A stretch of 64,000 bases of DNA, taken from NCBI GenBank assembly GCA_032690845.1, contig CM064430.1, positions 916,949 through 980,948 of the forward strand. Direction: 5' to 3'. The DNA comes from Eleusine coracana subsp. coracana. Its lineage: Eukaryota; Streptophyta; Magnoliopsida; Poales; Poaceae. Shown here piece by piece: positions 40,129 to 51,132 of the stretch; positions within the stretch are counted from its first letter, which is position 1, and the number at the start of each line of letters is the position of its first letter. Below the pieces are notes generated by a model. The model was not told the DNA's origin. It worked only from the letters and a program-made list of their open reading frames with translations, and ran no database searches. The position numbers and the translations under genes were made by a program.

Positions 40129-41176
40129 TCGGCATTGTTGTCTGCACGCTGGGTCGTGAGGGTCAGCACGATGTTCTTTGCTCCCTGCTCCATGAAATTC
40201 CCCTGCCAGTTAGGTCCCGCATCGATGTCCGCGCTTGAACAAAGTTTGCCCCGTACGTGTGTCATCGAGCCACCCCTCACCGCCGGGCATGCACGATCGA
40301 GCTGTGAAGCTGTAGGCGGCCCGCTCCGTTGTCGTTGGAGGAAGAAGAGGATTAGTCATTTCACATCATCTTTTACGCATACATTGCACACATAGGGATA
40401 ATTCCTCAAAATCAGATACCATGCATAAATTCTGAAGAAAATTGGAATGAAGGACAAATGGCCACTGACCATTGAGAAGAAGGGCAAATAATACTCAATT
40501 GCCGAAAATAACCTAACACTAAAGAGAGTACAAGCTAAAGGAAAGTATCCACCACTTGGACTATAAAGGATGTACAGTTCAGGTAATTTATCAAGGTCGT
40601 GCTTTATCTTTTTCTAATTTTCTGATGAGCTAGCTAGCATGTAAATTTTTACAGTTGGTTTTAGCTCAAGTCTTGGCTAGATCCTGGGTCCGCCACTGCC
40701 CCCACACACCGCCGACCGGCCTTCCTTCGTTTTCTATGTCTGGTGAGAGGAGGATGAAACTTGGGGATACAAACCCTACGCAACTAAAGAGTCTCAGACC
40801 AACGATGAGGATGATGGTGCGGACGATGACGAAGTGTCGGCGTTGGGAGGTGGAAGATGAATAATAATACGAAGGGCGTTGGTGTTGGCGAGTGACGGCT
40901 TCGCCTCGCGTATGCGAGTGCAATCCGTTCCGTGTTAGATGAGTAGAGATGAAACCGGAGTGTTGAACTTTATAAATTAACCATATGAATGAATAATGAA
41001 TGAAATACCCCTAATCGATGCAAAACGTACAATATATTTGACCAGGAGTACTGAGTGGCCATCAAAGTGCCCGCCCGTACTGGCCCACTTCCTCCTGCGA
41101 CGAAGTTCTCCTTATATGCATGGGTTAATGGGCTTAAAAATGGATGGGCCAAGCCCACAAATGGAGCGCCGTGTGG
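40129..41176. other. Unassigned intergenic sequence
   Basis: I see scattered short frames on both strands and no recognisable protein, RNA gene or transposon ends. The interval ends where similarity to 51370 (reverse complement) begins. Confidence 0.4.
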
Positions 41177-42589
41177 ATGGACGCTCGTAGCGGCCAGCCA
41201 CGTATATACGTTGCGTGCACTTTTCTGCAGAAAAAAAAGATGAGCAGCATCTTCATCGAACCGCAAAATAAAAGATGTACACAGCTGGGCATTGCCTTTT
41301 TGTGTGGATCGGTTGTAGTAGGATATGCGAATATTATTGTGCACAACGTAGTACACTGGTAGTTGTAATCCAGTGGTAATTTTAAGGAAACACTGGCCCA
41401 GAGTGTAACAAGTGTTGGCGGCTGATGAGCCGTCGTCGGAATAGATGGCGCGTCCACTTCTCTCCTCTTTCATTAATCCACCCGTCGATCAGCTGCCGTG
41501 ATCAGTGACTAATAATCGTCATAATGATGATGATTACGGCCTCGCGCTAATCATCCCACAGCAGAGAATGAAGTTAGTTAATGCGTGCCAGAAAGGAGAG
41601 AGAGATAGAGAGGAAGAGGGAAGGCTATCAATTCGCGGTCGCGTACGTGGCCGATGACGCGGACGACGTACGGCGCCGCCAGCCTCCGCCGCTCACGTCG
41701 CCGTCACAGCCTCTTCCTGCTCCCATCCACACGGCGCCGCCACGTCGTCGTCTCCTCTTCGCTTCTACTGCCCGACAAGGCGACAATGATGCATGTGGGT
41801 CCCGCGGCTGTCGTACGAGGCGGTCGGATCGGATGGCTCCGCCGCGCAGCCATGGCCGCCCATGCATATGCATGTTCTCTCCTCCAAGTGTGCCACGTGT
41901 CTTGTCAATCCGGGTCCACCATCGTAACGCTGATTGGCGGTGTCAAGGGGAATACTATACTACAGATCTTTCTGCTAGACGGAAGCGCCAGATGATGACA
42001 AGGATTGCCGGGATGAGAATGAGGTAGGGACAAGAAACGTCGCGTACGGTGGGAATTGGGCTTTTCTCCCATCCGTAATCAGCACATTTGCCCCGGGCAC
42101 CACTCAATGCTACCACAGGATAATGTGTTTAGTTGAGTGTTTGCTGCTGGTCGTCGGAGCAAAAATCACTCTACCACCAGAATATATATTGGTGGTTGGG
42201 TCATAGGCTATATATAGTTTCATTTTCAGATATATGTTCATGTTTATGAACAAAGGCATAATACAATAATTGCATACTTGATGGAGTCAGCTCACCTAGG
42301 ATAGAAGTTTAATTATGAAGAGGAAAAGAAGCTTCTTGCATTGTCTTTTGTCATGCCATATATTCCGGGACTCTTACCTCATCCCTCACTTTATATTCCA
42401 TACATGATGATAGCTAGATCATTGATTTGCAAAAAAAAAATGATAGCTAGATCATTAAAAGAAATTAGCCTGGTTGAGTAGCTAGAAAAATGTATAGAAG
42501 CATAAAAATGCGACCACCAAGTAATAAAAAAAGACATTTTTTTTGTACAAACTGAAATAGCTCAGCTGATTTAGGGCTAATTATTCTTA

Positions 42590-42918
42590 GAATGCGTTTA
42601 ACATTGCTTATACTCAAAGTGCTTATAGTGTTTATAGTGCTTATTTTTTAAAACTGCTTATAGTGCTTATTGTAACATAAGTAGTTAACCCATTTAGCAA
42701 AATTGCTTATACTTATCTATCAAAACTGCTTATGCTGACCTATAAGCACTATAAGCTACGTTTTACTGCTTTGTCTAAAGTGTTTATGTCTAGTATAAAA
42801 TGGCAAAGTGCTTATACCTCATAAGCACTTTTGATATTTTATTGTTTGGCAGTTCAAACTGCTTATTAATCATAAACACTTCTAATAAGCAGTTCAATAA
42901 GCAGTGTCAAACACACCC
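42590..42918. mobile_element. Tourist-like (PIF/Harbinger) MITE
   Basis: The 329-bp element begins GAATGCGTTTAACATTGCTT and ends with the inverted counterpart AAGCAGTGTCAAACACACCC. It is flanked by the 3-bp target duplication tta (42587-42589 and 42919-42921) typical of Tourist MITEs. Its interior is rich in GCTTAT/ATAAGC repeats and has no coding capacity. I found no counterpart in the right promoter arm (49171-50720), so it is private to the promoter side of the left HLS1-like copy. Confidence 0.75.
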
Positions 42919-43012
42919 TTACAGTTGAAAGCGACATCCTTTTTGTACTGATTTTGTGAATCTTAAGATCAAGCGAGTCTAATCTATTAAGGCTCTCAGG
43001 GCACGTGTGCGC

Positions 43013-43052
43013 GTGCTGCGTATGTGACGTTTGTGCTGCGTATGTGACGTTT
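43013..43052. repeat. 20-bp tandem duplication with TGACG motifs
   Basis: GTGCTGCGTATGTGACGTTT occurs twice head to tail (43013-43032 and 43033-43052), about 560 bp upstream of the left HLS1-like start codon. Each copy carries TGACG, a core recognised by TGA-class bZIP factors, and a CACGTG G-box lies just before at 43002-43007. Regulatory function is inference from motif type only. Confidence 0.5.
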
Positions 43053-43473
43053 GTGTTCATTTGTCAAAATAAAAGAGAGGACAGAAAAAAAATATATACT
43101 ACAAGAGCTAGCTAGATGCTCCATGAGGAAGATGAAACGTACAAGAGGAAAAGAGAAGATAGTGATGGACCCCAAAGGCCATGCCGCGGAGGATCGCAGC
43201 TTAAAGATCTCACGTATGGGTAAGGAGAAAAAGGTAGGTACACGTAGCAGCCCGGGGCGCACGAGTGCCAGCCAGACCCGTCCTATTCTACTACTCTCGC
43301 CACGATCCATCCATCAATCCCCACTAGTTGTAAGTTGTTTGCATTGCTATCCTCTCCTCTTCATTCCTTCGTCATCGATGCTCATCATCAGTTGCTCCCC
43401 TTCCACTATCTCCACTAATTCTACCTGCACACGAGAGGAGCTGAATCGGCTCTTGGTAATTGTAGCTGCCCAC

Positions 43474-43476
<3 letters not shown>

Positions 43477-43510
<34 letters not shown>
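43477..43510 (+). promoter_or_regulatory. TATA region of left HLS1-like gene, expanded to a (TA)n tract
   Basis: An uninterrupted alternating TA tract of about 34 bp ends at CAGCTCGTAC, about 100 bp upstream of the start codon. The right copy has only CTATATATATACAGCTCG at the homologous place (49243-49256, minus strand), so this is the TATA box enlarged by microsatellite slippage. The downstream leader (about 43530-43609) contains no upstream ATG that I can find. Confidence 0.6.
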
Positions 43511-43513
<3 letters not shown>

Positions 43514-43609
43514 CTCGTACAACCAAGATCACAAAGAGTGTAGCAGCAAGAAGTAGAGCCAGTCCAATCGGCCAACGCAGAGTCCAAGAGCTAGCGATCA
43601 TCGTTTTCG

Positions 43610-44967
43610 ATGGTGGCCGTGGCCGCGGAGCCGGACGGCGGCGGGGCGGCGGCCGTGTCGGTTTTGGTGCGGGAGTACGACGGCGATCGCGACCTCGCCG
43701 CCGTCGAGCGGCTGGAGCAGGCGTGCGAGGTGGGTCCCAGTAGCGGCGGGAAGAAGATGTGCTTGTTCACGGACCTCCTCGGCGACCCTCTGTGCCGCGT
43801 GCGCCACTCCCCGGCCTACCTCATGCTCGTACGTTCAGTTCAGTCACCTTTTAATTTTATTGGTCGATCAATCCCCATTCTTATTGCGTTCTCCCAGAAA
43901 TCCAATTTTGATCTCATCATAAAGATAGTTGATCATGTAAACGTGTGTATGAATGCCATCATCAGGTTGCTGAGAATGGGGAGGAGATCGTGGGCGTGGT
44001 GCGTGGCTCCGTGAAGACCGTCTCCTGCGGCGGGAAGCAGCAGGTGTTCTGCAAGGTGGCCTACCTCCTCGGCCTCCGCGTGTCTCCGGCTCACCGGCGG
44101 CGAGGCATCGCTCGGAAGCTAGTGCAGCGCATGGAGGAGTGGTTCAGGACGTCGGGCGCCGAGTACGCCTACGTGGCCACCGACGCCGACAACGAAGCCT
44201 CCGTTCGCCTCTTCACGTCGCGATGCGGCGGATACGCAAAGTTCCGCACCCCGTCCCTCCTCGTCCACCCCGTCTTCCGCCACCACGATCTCACGCCATC
44301 AAGGAGAACCCGGATCATCCAGCTCTCCCCAATGGAGGCCGAGACGCTGTACAGAGCACGCTTCGCCGGCGTCGAGTTCTTCCCCACCGACATCGACGCC
44401 GTGCTGAATAACAACTTGTCCCTCGGCACCTTCCTCGCCGTTCCGGCTGCGATGAATTGGGTCGGAATCGAGGCGTTCCTCGCCATGCCAGAAGGCTCAT
44501 CGTCATCATGGGCGGTGGCGAGCGTGTGGAACAGCAAGGACGCGTTCCGCCTGCAACTCCGCGGGGCGCCGGCGCTCTGGCGCGCGGCGGCGCTCGCCAC
44601 GCGCGCCGCCGACGCCGCAGCGCCGTGGCTGCGCGTCCCGTCGGTGCCGGACCTCTTCTCCTCACCATTCGGGGTCCACTTCATCTACGGCCTCGCCGGC
44701 GCCGGCCACGACGCGCCGCGCATGGCCCGCGCGCTCTGCCGCCACGCGCACAACCTCGCCAGGCGCGCCGGCGCGCGCGTCGTGGTCGCCGAGGTCGCCG
44801 GCGGCGACCCGGTCCGCGCCGGCGTGCCGCACTGGCCAAGGCTCGGCGCCGAGGACCTCTGGTGCGTCAAGCGACTCGCCGACGGGTACGAATCTGCCAG
44901 CGTGATCGGGGACTGGACGAAGGCGCCGCCCGGGAACTCCATCTTCGTCGACCCGAGAGAATTCTAA
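43610..44967 (+). CDS. HOOKLESS1-like GNAT N-acetyltransferase, left copy
   Basis: Two exons, 43610-43828 and 43966-44967, are joined across a 137-bp phase-0 intron with donor CTC|GTACGT and acceptor CATCAG|GTT. The product is 406 residues, close to the roughly 400 of Arabidopsis HLS1. The GNAT fold is visible: VREYDGDRD near the start, conserved EVGPSSGGKK, and the acetyl-CoA-binding motif A at about 111-133 (VSPAHRRRGIARKLVQRM, R-x-x-G-x-A). The C-terminal HLS1-specific half includes RTRIIQLSPMEAETLY and FFPTDIDAVLNN. HLS1 in Arabidopsis is a putative nuclear N-acetyltransferase needed for apical-hook differential growth downstream of ethylene and auxin signals; the same role here is inference. 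The very GC-rich coding sequence is normal for a grass gene of this type. It is convergent with an identical copy 2.8 kb away. Confidence 0.92.
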
Positions 44968-46296
44968 CCGCTCCCAGCACCTCCTGGACATTTCGTTCCG
45001 TCAGGGATTTTGGGCTTAGCATCTGACAGTCAGGGACGTTTTGGGTCAACTACAAGAGGAGCTGGTGCCAGTTTTTTCGATTACCCGTCGTTACTGCTGA
45101 AAAATTCTACTTGATATCGCTGCAGGCTCCTTTTCTAGTACCTAGTGCTTCTTATTTAACCTCAGGATGTAATGATTTCGACACAAGTGTTCTTTAGATT
45201 AATTAATTGTGACTAATGGTGGAAAAAAAAACCGAGCTGAGTTTTATGTTTACAGTAAGCTTTGCGCGCGTGCTCAAATTTACCACCGCTCAAGTCAAAA
45301 CAGAATGCACTTTCGTTCTCGGTGGCCTTCCATCCGGAGCTTGTTCGCTTCTTTTGCTACTCACACTTTGATTATACTGTATATCTTTACGTTTATTTGT
45401 CGCAAGAATAAATAATTACTGCGTTTTATCAGCATCACTCACTCGGGAAAAATAAAAACCTCCTGCTGCTAACTGCATCGCCATGAATCATTGGAGACTG
45501 GAGTAATAATGGTGCTATTATATCATTGCGCAGCACCACTGTTTGCTCATAATAGTGCATTACTACGTTCAGTTACATATATTGAAGGACATTGTTCCAA
45601 CAAAAGCGTCAAAACTCCTCCGTTTAGGCCATTCTCAGTTCATGGTTTCATTTCATCGTTTTCAAGAGTATCATGTTATTTTATAATTTTTAAAATGACA
45701 AATAAAACTAGTTCTCTCACTGCAAAGTTTCATTTCACAGTTTCATATGTTATTGTGTTTCATATGTTATTGTATCATTTAAATATTTCATCCAAATAAC
45801 TAATGAGAGTTGATAGATATGTAAAGATAAAACTCAAACACTCTCAATGAAGTTTCGCTTCAGTTTCAAAATTTTAGTAACCGTGCACATGCAGTTTCAT
45901 CCCCATGAAACTTATTTCTCCTTTCTCCTCATAAAGCTCATGTCATGTCATCAGTTTTGTCTATATGACATATCCTTTAATGAGAATGAAACCCAAATAA
46001 AACTACCACTGAGATTGACCTTATATTCTTTCACAACTATGACATTGACTTTCGACAGCGAGCTGCAATATTCCGTTGCGACCAAATTTAGCATAAGCTA
46101 ATAATCATCTATTAAAAGCTACTGCAAGAAAGCTCTACTCTCCCCAAAAAAGATTATTTAAAACCTTCTTGCAATTTATACATGATAAGACAATTTAGGT
46201 CAATTTCAATAGATCTTTTATTTGCAATTAATTAGATATCCGATCAACACAAGTAATGACATGACAAAAAAATTATTATGAAAATGAGCACATGCC
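44968..46296. other. 3' flank of left HLS1-like gene
   Basis: AT-rich sequence follows the stop codon. The first few hundred bases are probably 3' UTR. The rest has no recognisable coding sequence: the frames at 45491-45799 and 45847-46101 recur identically in the other arm only because the arms are identical. No transposon ends are seen. Confidence 0.5.
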
Positions 46297-46472
46297 TTTT
46301 ATCCTCATAAAAGGATGTGAGCACCTTTTTCATATAGTAATTTCATCAGTGCAACAACATTAAATTACTATATTAAATTACTATTATGAAAATGATGAAA
46401 ATTACTATTCATCAGTGCAACAACATGAAATTGTCATCAAATGATGTTGTTGCATATAGTAATTTCATATAT
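46297..46472. other. 176-bp AT-rich palindrome spacer
   Basis: This is the unpaired centre between the inverted arms. It holds a direct repeat TTCATCAGTGCAACAACAT (46342-46360 and 46408-46426) and another, CATATAGTAATTTCAT (46331-46346 and 46453-46468). A small hairpin pairs GCAACAACAT (46417-46426) with ATGTTGTTGC (46444-46453). Another fold-back straddles the left arm edge (CCTTTTATCC...AAAAGGATGTG). Such nested direct and inverted repeats are often left by template switching during break repair (inference). Confidence 0.75.
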
Positions 46473-47802
46473 GGCATGTGCTCATTTTCATAATAATTTT
46501 TTTGTCATGTCATTACTTGTGTTGATCGGATATCTAATTAATTGCAAATAAAAGATCTATTGAAATTGACCTAAATTGTCTTATCATGTATAAATTGCAA
46601 GAAGGTTTTAAATAATCTTTTTTGGGGAGAGTAGAGCTTTCTTGCAGTAGCTTTTAATAGATGATTATTAGCTTATGCTAAATTTGGTCGCAACGGAATA
46701 TTGCAGCTCGCTGTCGAAAGTCAATGTCATAGTTGTGAAAGAATATAAGGTCAATCTCAGTGGTAGTTTTATTTGGGTTTCATTCTCATTAAAGGATATG
46801 TCATATAGACAAAACTGATGACATGACATGAGCTTTATGAGGAGAAAGGAGAAATAAGTTTCATGGGGATGAAACTGCATGTGCACGGTTACTAAAATTT
46901 TGAAACTGAAGCGAAACTTCATTGAGAGTGTTTGAGTTTTATCTTTACATATCTATCAACTCTCATTAGTTATTTGGATGAAATATTTAAATGATACAAT
47001 AACATATGAAACACAATAACATATGAAACTGTGAAATGAAACTTTGCAGTGAGAGAACTAGTTTTATTTGTCATTTTAAAAATTATAAAATAACATGATA
47101 CTCTTGAAAACGATGAAATGAAACCATGAACTGAGAATGGCCTAAACGGAGGAGTTTTGACGCTTTTGTTGGAACAATGTCCTTCAATATATGTAACTGA
47201 ACGTAGTAATGCACTATTATGAGCAAACAGTGGTGCTGCGCAATGATATAATAGCACCATTATTACTCCAGTCTCCAATGATTCATGGCGATGCAGTTAG
47301 CAGCAGGAGGTTTTTATTTTTCCCGAGTGAGTGATGCTGATAAAACGCAGTAATTATTTATTCTTGCGACAAATAAACGTAAAGATATACAGTATAATCA
47401 AAGTGTGAGTAGCAAAAGAAGCGAACAAGCTCCGGATGGAAGGCCACCGAGAACGAAAGTGCATTCTGTTTTGACTTGAGCGGTGGTAAATTTGAGCACG
47501 CGCGCAAAGCTTACTGTAAACATAAAACTCAGCTCGGTTTTTTTTTTCCACCATTAGTCACAATTAATTAATCTAAAGAACACTTGTGTCGAAATCATTA
47601 CATCCTGAGGTTAAATAAGAAGCACTAGGTACTAGAAAAGGAGCCTGCAGCGATATCAAGTAGAATTTTTCAGCAGTAACGACGGGTAATCGAAAAAACT
47701 GGCACCAGCTCCTCTTGTAGTTGACCCAAAACGTCCCTGACTGTCAGATGCTAAGCCCAAAATCCCTGACGGAACGAAATGTCCAGGAGGTGCTGGGAGC
47801 GG
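46473..47802. other. 3' flank of right HLS1-like gene
   Basis: Mirror image of 44968-46296. It contains the probable 3' UTR next to 47802 and otherwise AT-rich noncoding sequence. Transcription of either gene past its own end would run into the complement of the other. Confidence 0.5.
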
Positions 47803-49160
47803 TTAGAATTCTCTCGGGTCGACGAAGATGGAGTTCCCGGGCGGCGCCTTCGTCCAGTCCCCGATCACGCTGGCAGATTCGTACCCGTCGGCGAGTCGCT
47901 TGACGCACCAGAGGTCCTCGGCGCCGAGCCTTGGCCAGTGCGGCACGCCGGCGCGGACCGGGTCGCCGCCGGCGACCTCGGCGACCACGACGCGCGCGCC
48001 GGCGCGCCTGGCGAGGTTGTGCGCGTGGCGGCAGAGCGCGCGGGCCATGCGCGGCGCGTCGTGGCCGGCGCCGGCGAGGCCGTAGATGAAGTGGACCCCG
48101 AATGGTGAGGAGAAGAGGTCCGGCACCGACGGGACGCGCAGCCACGGCGCTGCGGCGTCGGCGGCGCGCGTGGCGAGCGCCGCCGCGCGCCAGAGCGCCG
48201 GCGCCCCGCGGAGTTGCAGGCGGAACGCGTCCTTGCTGTTCCACACGCTCGCCACCGCCCATGATGACGATGAGCCTTCTGGCATGGCGAGGAACGCCTC
48301 GATTCCGACCCAATTCATCGCAGCCGGAACGGCGAGGAAGGTGCCGAGGGACAAGTTGTTATTCAGCACGGCGTCGATGTCGGTGGGGAAGAACTCGACG
48401 CCGGCGAAGCGTGCTCTGTACAGCGTCTCGGCCTCCATTGGGGAGAGCTGGATGATCCGGGTTCTCCTTGATGGCGTGAGATCGTGGTGGCGGAAGACGG
48501 GGTGGACGAGGAGGGACGGGGTGCGGAACTTTGCGTATCCGCCGCATCGCGACGTGAAGAGGCGAACGGAGGCTTCGTTGTCGGCGTCGGTGGCCACGTA
48601 GGCGTACTCGGCGCCCGACGTCCTGAACCACTCCTCCATGCGCTGCACTAGCTTCCGAGCGATGCCTCGCCGCCGGTGAGCCGGAGACACGCGGAGGCCG
48701 AGGAGGTAGGCCACCTTGCAGAACACCTGCTGCTTCCCGCCGCAGGAGACGGTCTTCACGGAGCCACGCACCACGCCCACGATCTCCTCCCCATTCTCAG
48801 CAACCTGATGATGGCATTCATACACACGTTTACATGATCAACTATCTTTATGATGAGATCAAAATTGGATTTCTGGGAGAACGCAATAAGAATGGGGATT
48901 GATCGACCAATAAAATTAAAAGGTGACTGAACTGAACGTACGAGCATGAGGTAGGCCGGGGAGTGGCGCACGCGGCACAGAGGGTCGCCGAGGAGGTCCG
49001 TGAACAAGCACATCTTCTTCCCGCCGCTACTGGGACCCACCTCGCACGCCTGCTCCAGCCGCTCGACGGCGGCGAGGTCGCGATCGCCGTCGTACTCCCG
49101 CACCAAAACCGACACGGCCGCCGCCCCGCCGCCGTCCGGCTCCGCGGCCACGGCCACCAT
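47803..49160 (-). CDS. HOOKLESS1-like GNAT N-acetyltransferase, right copy
   Basis: Exons are 49160-48942 and 48804-47803 (minus strand) with the same 137-bp intron (48941-48805). The 406-residue product appears identical to the left copy, as are the intron and 3' flank. All family features hold: acetyl-CoA motif A with RRRGIA at about 117-122, and the HLS1-type C-terminal half. The gene is intact, with no stop or frameshift. Because coding sequences are identical, any functional difference must come from the diverged promoters. The right promoter lacks the Tourist MITE, the 20-bp tandem repeat and the long TA tract of the left one. Short reads cannot tell the two transcripts apart except in the 5' leader. 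Confidence 0.92.
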
Positions 49161-49211
49161 CGAAAACGATCGCTATAGCTCTTGTTGCTTGGCCTCTTGT
49201 GCTGGCTGCGT

Positions 49212-49229
49212 CTACTCTCTTCTGACCAT
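49212..49229 (-). promoter_or_regulatory. Possible 5-codon upstream ORF in the right copy leader
   Basis: On the minus strand ATG at 49229 opens MVRRE followed by TAG at 49212, 51 bp before the main start codon. The homologous left leader reads CAAGATCACA and lacks the ATG. The TATA box is only about 25 bp upstream, so the ATG may lie at or just before the transcription start. Whether it is translated is unknown. Confidence 0.3.
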
Positions 49230-49242
49230 GGCTGTACGCGAG

Positions 49243-49256
49243 CTGTATATATATAG
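49243..49256 (-). promoter_or_regulatory. TATA box of right HLS1-like gene
   Basis: CTATATATATACAG on the minus strand lies about 85-95 bp before the start codon. It aligns with the expanded TA tract of the left copy, and the CAGCTCG(CG)TACA context downstream is shared. Confidence 0.6.
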
Positions 49257-50110
49257 GTGTTGCACGGTGGAGAAGGTACTAGCTACAATTACCAAGAGAG
49301 GCGATTGAGCTCCTCTTTTCTCCTCTCTGCAGAGTGAGTGGATAGTGGAAGAGACAGAGCAGCAACTGACGATATGATGAGGAAGGAAGAGGAAACGGAG
49401 ACGTTGCAAGCCTTGATGGGACGTGGCTACTATAGGGGCTGCTAGTAGTGGGGATCGATGGACGATCGTGGCAACGGTAGACTCACTATAGGATATGGGT
49501 CTGGCTTGCACTCGTGCGCGCGTGTGGACGCTACGTGTACCTCTTCCCCTTTACCCATAGATCTTTGAGTGAAAATCTTTGAAGAGGGATGTGGCCACTG
49601 GGGTCCACAGGCCGCAAGTCTCTTGTACGTTTCCTCTCTCCCTGGTTACAAAATGAGCGCAATTACCTAGCTCATTAAACATGCCAAATTTTGTTTCTGC
49701 ATCTACAATAATGTTTCTTTTGAATTATACAAAGAAAGGGGGTCACATAAAAGCGCCCGTAGTGTGTGCTATGTTATAGTAACAACTAACTAGTTTGCCT
49801 AACTATGGTGTGGACAGTTAAGAGAAATTGTTATCGACAACTTGTGTGAATATTATATCACACCTTTATTTAACTTATTAGAGATAAAAACCGTAAAAAA
49901 AACTAGAAACACATATGAGCATATCAAAATATTGACTATATACATATAACAAAACATATAACCCATAATAACACGAGGGGTACTCATGCATAGAGTGTGG
50001 TTTTTGCTCCGAGTGGGCCACTAACATACAGCCATACACTCAACAGATACTTTCTCTTTGTGGTAGGTTGGAGGCGTGCCGGGGGCAAATTCAGTGGTTA
50101 TATATGGAGC

Positions 50111-50143
50111 AAAAAAAAAAGGGGGGGGGGGGGGGGGGGGGGG
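50111..50143. repeat. A10-G23 homopolymer junction
   Basis: Ten A are followed directly by 23 G inside the right promoter arm. No counterpart is seen in the left arm. The length of such runs is rarely exact in assemblies. Confidence 0.85.
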
Positions 50144-50950
50144 ATAAAGTTGTACGACGTCCTTGTCACTAGTAGCTAGTAGCCACCCACCCATCCATCC
50201 ATCCATCCATACCGTAAGCGACGTCGTTTTTGTCCTTTGGCTCGTCGTCGTCTCCGATCCGGTTATCCTTTGTCATCTTCTGCTGGCCGTGCTTCCAAAA
50301 CACACCAGCACCGTATTCTTCCCTATATGCCAATCGGCGTTATACAGGTGGGCCCGGATTAACTAGACAACGTGGCCCACACACAATCGATCGGGATAGC
50401 GGCGGCCATGGCTGCGCGGCGAGCGGATCGGAGGCATCATCATTCATCATCGGACCCGCGCCTCGTACGCTTTGCTGGTACGTACTGGTAGACAGCAGCG
50501 GGGCCCACAGGTATTATTATTGTCGGGGCCAAGAGATCAGATTGAAGAGGAGACGTGGCGGCGCCGTGTGGATGGGAGGAGGAGGAGGCTGTGACGGCGA
50601 CGTGAGCGGCGGAGACTGGCGGCGCCGTACGTCGTCGTCCGCCTCATCGGCCACGTACACGACCCCGAAATAATGATGGCCTTCCTCTTCCTATATATCT
50701 CCTCTCTTTCTGGCACGCATTAACTAACTTAATTCTCTGTTGTGGGATATAGTAATGTAACGGCCGCCACCACGCCCTCGATCGATGGAGAGGCCACCAT
50801 AATCATCATCATGATGTGACGATTAGTCACTGATCGCGCCAGCTGACGATCATTCTCTGCCTGGACTGGATTAATGAAGAAGGGAGAGTGAAGTGGACGC
50901 ACCATCGATCGACTCCAACGACGACGGCTCAGCCGCCAGCGCTTATTAAA

Positions 50951-51132
50951 GGGACTTGCTAATGTTTAATTGATTGAAAGTTGAGGAAACTTTCAGTCAC
51001 CTTCTTAAGTCATTAAATCTAAATCTAATAATTAATAATTATTATATAAATAATTTTATAAAAAAATTTAAAACACAAAATAACAAACCATTGACTCATA
51101 ACTTTCAGTTAATTGAAATCTAGAAAATATGT
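50951..51132. mobile_element. Probable small MITE-like insertion
   Basis: A 182-bp very AT-rich segment is flanked by the 8-bp direct repeat ttattaaa (50943-50950 and 51133-51140), the target-duplication size of hAT elements. It is missing from the aligned left arm near 41390. Subterminal sequences TTAATTGATTGAAAGTT and AACTTTCAGTTAATTGAA are imperfect inverted repeats. The outermost bases do not pair well, so class assignment is uncertain. Confidence 0.5.

Larger units (their letters stand above)
43600..46296. repeat. Left arm of near-identical palindrome
   Basis: Positions p in this arm pair with 92770-p (92769-p inward of the A run) in 46473-49170. The only difference I found is 9 A at 45223-45231 against 10 T at 47538-47547. 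The arm contains the whole HLS1-like gene, its intron, 3' UTR and about 1.3 kb of 3' flank. Identity stops about 10 bp before the start codon, at ATCGTTTTCGATGG. Confidence 0.9.
46473..49170. repeat. Right arm of near-identical palindrome
   Basis: This is the reverse complement of 43600-46296 apart from one extra base in the T run at 47538-47547. It starts GGCATGTGCTCATTTTCATA, mirroring the left arm end, and finishes just beyond the right HLS1-like start codon. The outward sequence is homologous to the left promoter but no longer identical. Confidence 0.9.
49171..50950. other. Right promoter arm of the inverted duplication
   Basis: Upstream DNA of the right HLS1-like gene. Patches match the left arm in reverse, for example CAGACCC near the GCGCGCACGAGTGC block (49505 against 43257), GGCCCGGATTAACTAGACAACGTGG (50353) against its complement near 41895, and the GGCGCCGTGTGGATGGGAG block at 50560. 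Conserved patches in otherwise diverged promoter DNA could be regulatory. Open frames here are not conserved in frame between the arms, so I call no gene. Confidence 0.55.

Noticed and set aside
43051..45026. Arginine-rich and other overlapping frames around the HLS1-like gene
   Set aside because: GC-rich coding sequence leaves other frames open. Only the GNAT frame has recognisable motifs and proper splice sites.
46297..46472. Palindrome as a simple assembly fold-back
   Set aside because: Not fully excluded, but the diverged homologous outer arms and the one-base run difference argue for a real inverted duplication. Long reads are the decisive test.
41581..50673. Possible protein shared by 41628-41873 (minus) and 50230-50673 (plus)
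   Set aside because: The similar peptides (RRGGAVWMG...) come from the inverted duplication of GC-rich DNA. Starts, ends and reading frame are not preserved, so it is better explained as upstream noncoding sequence.
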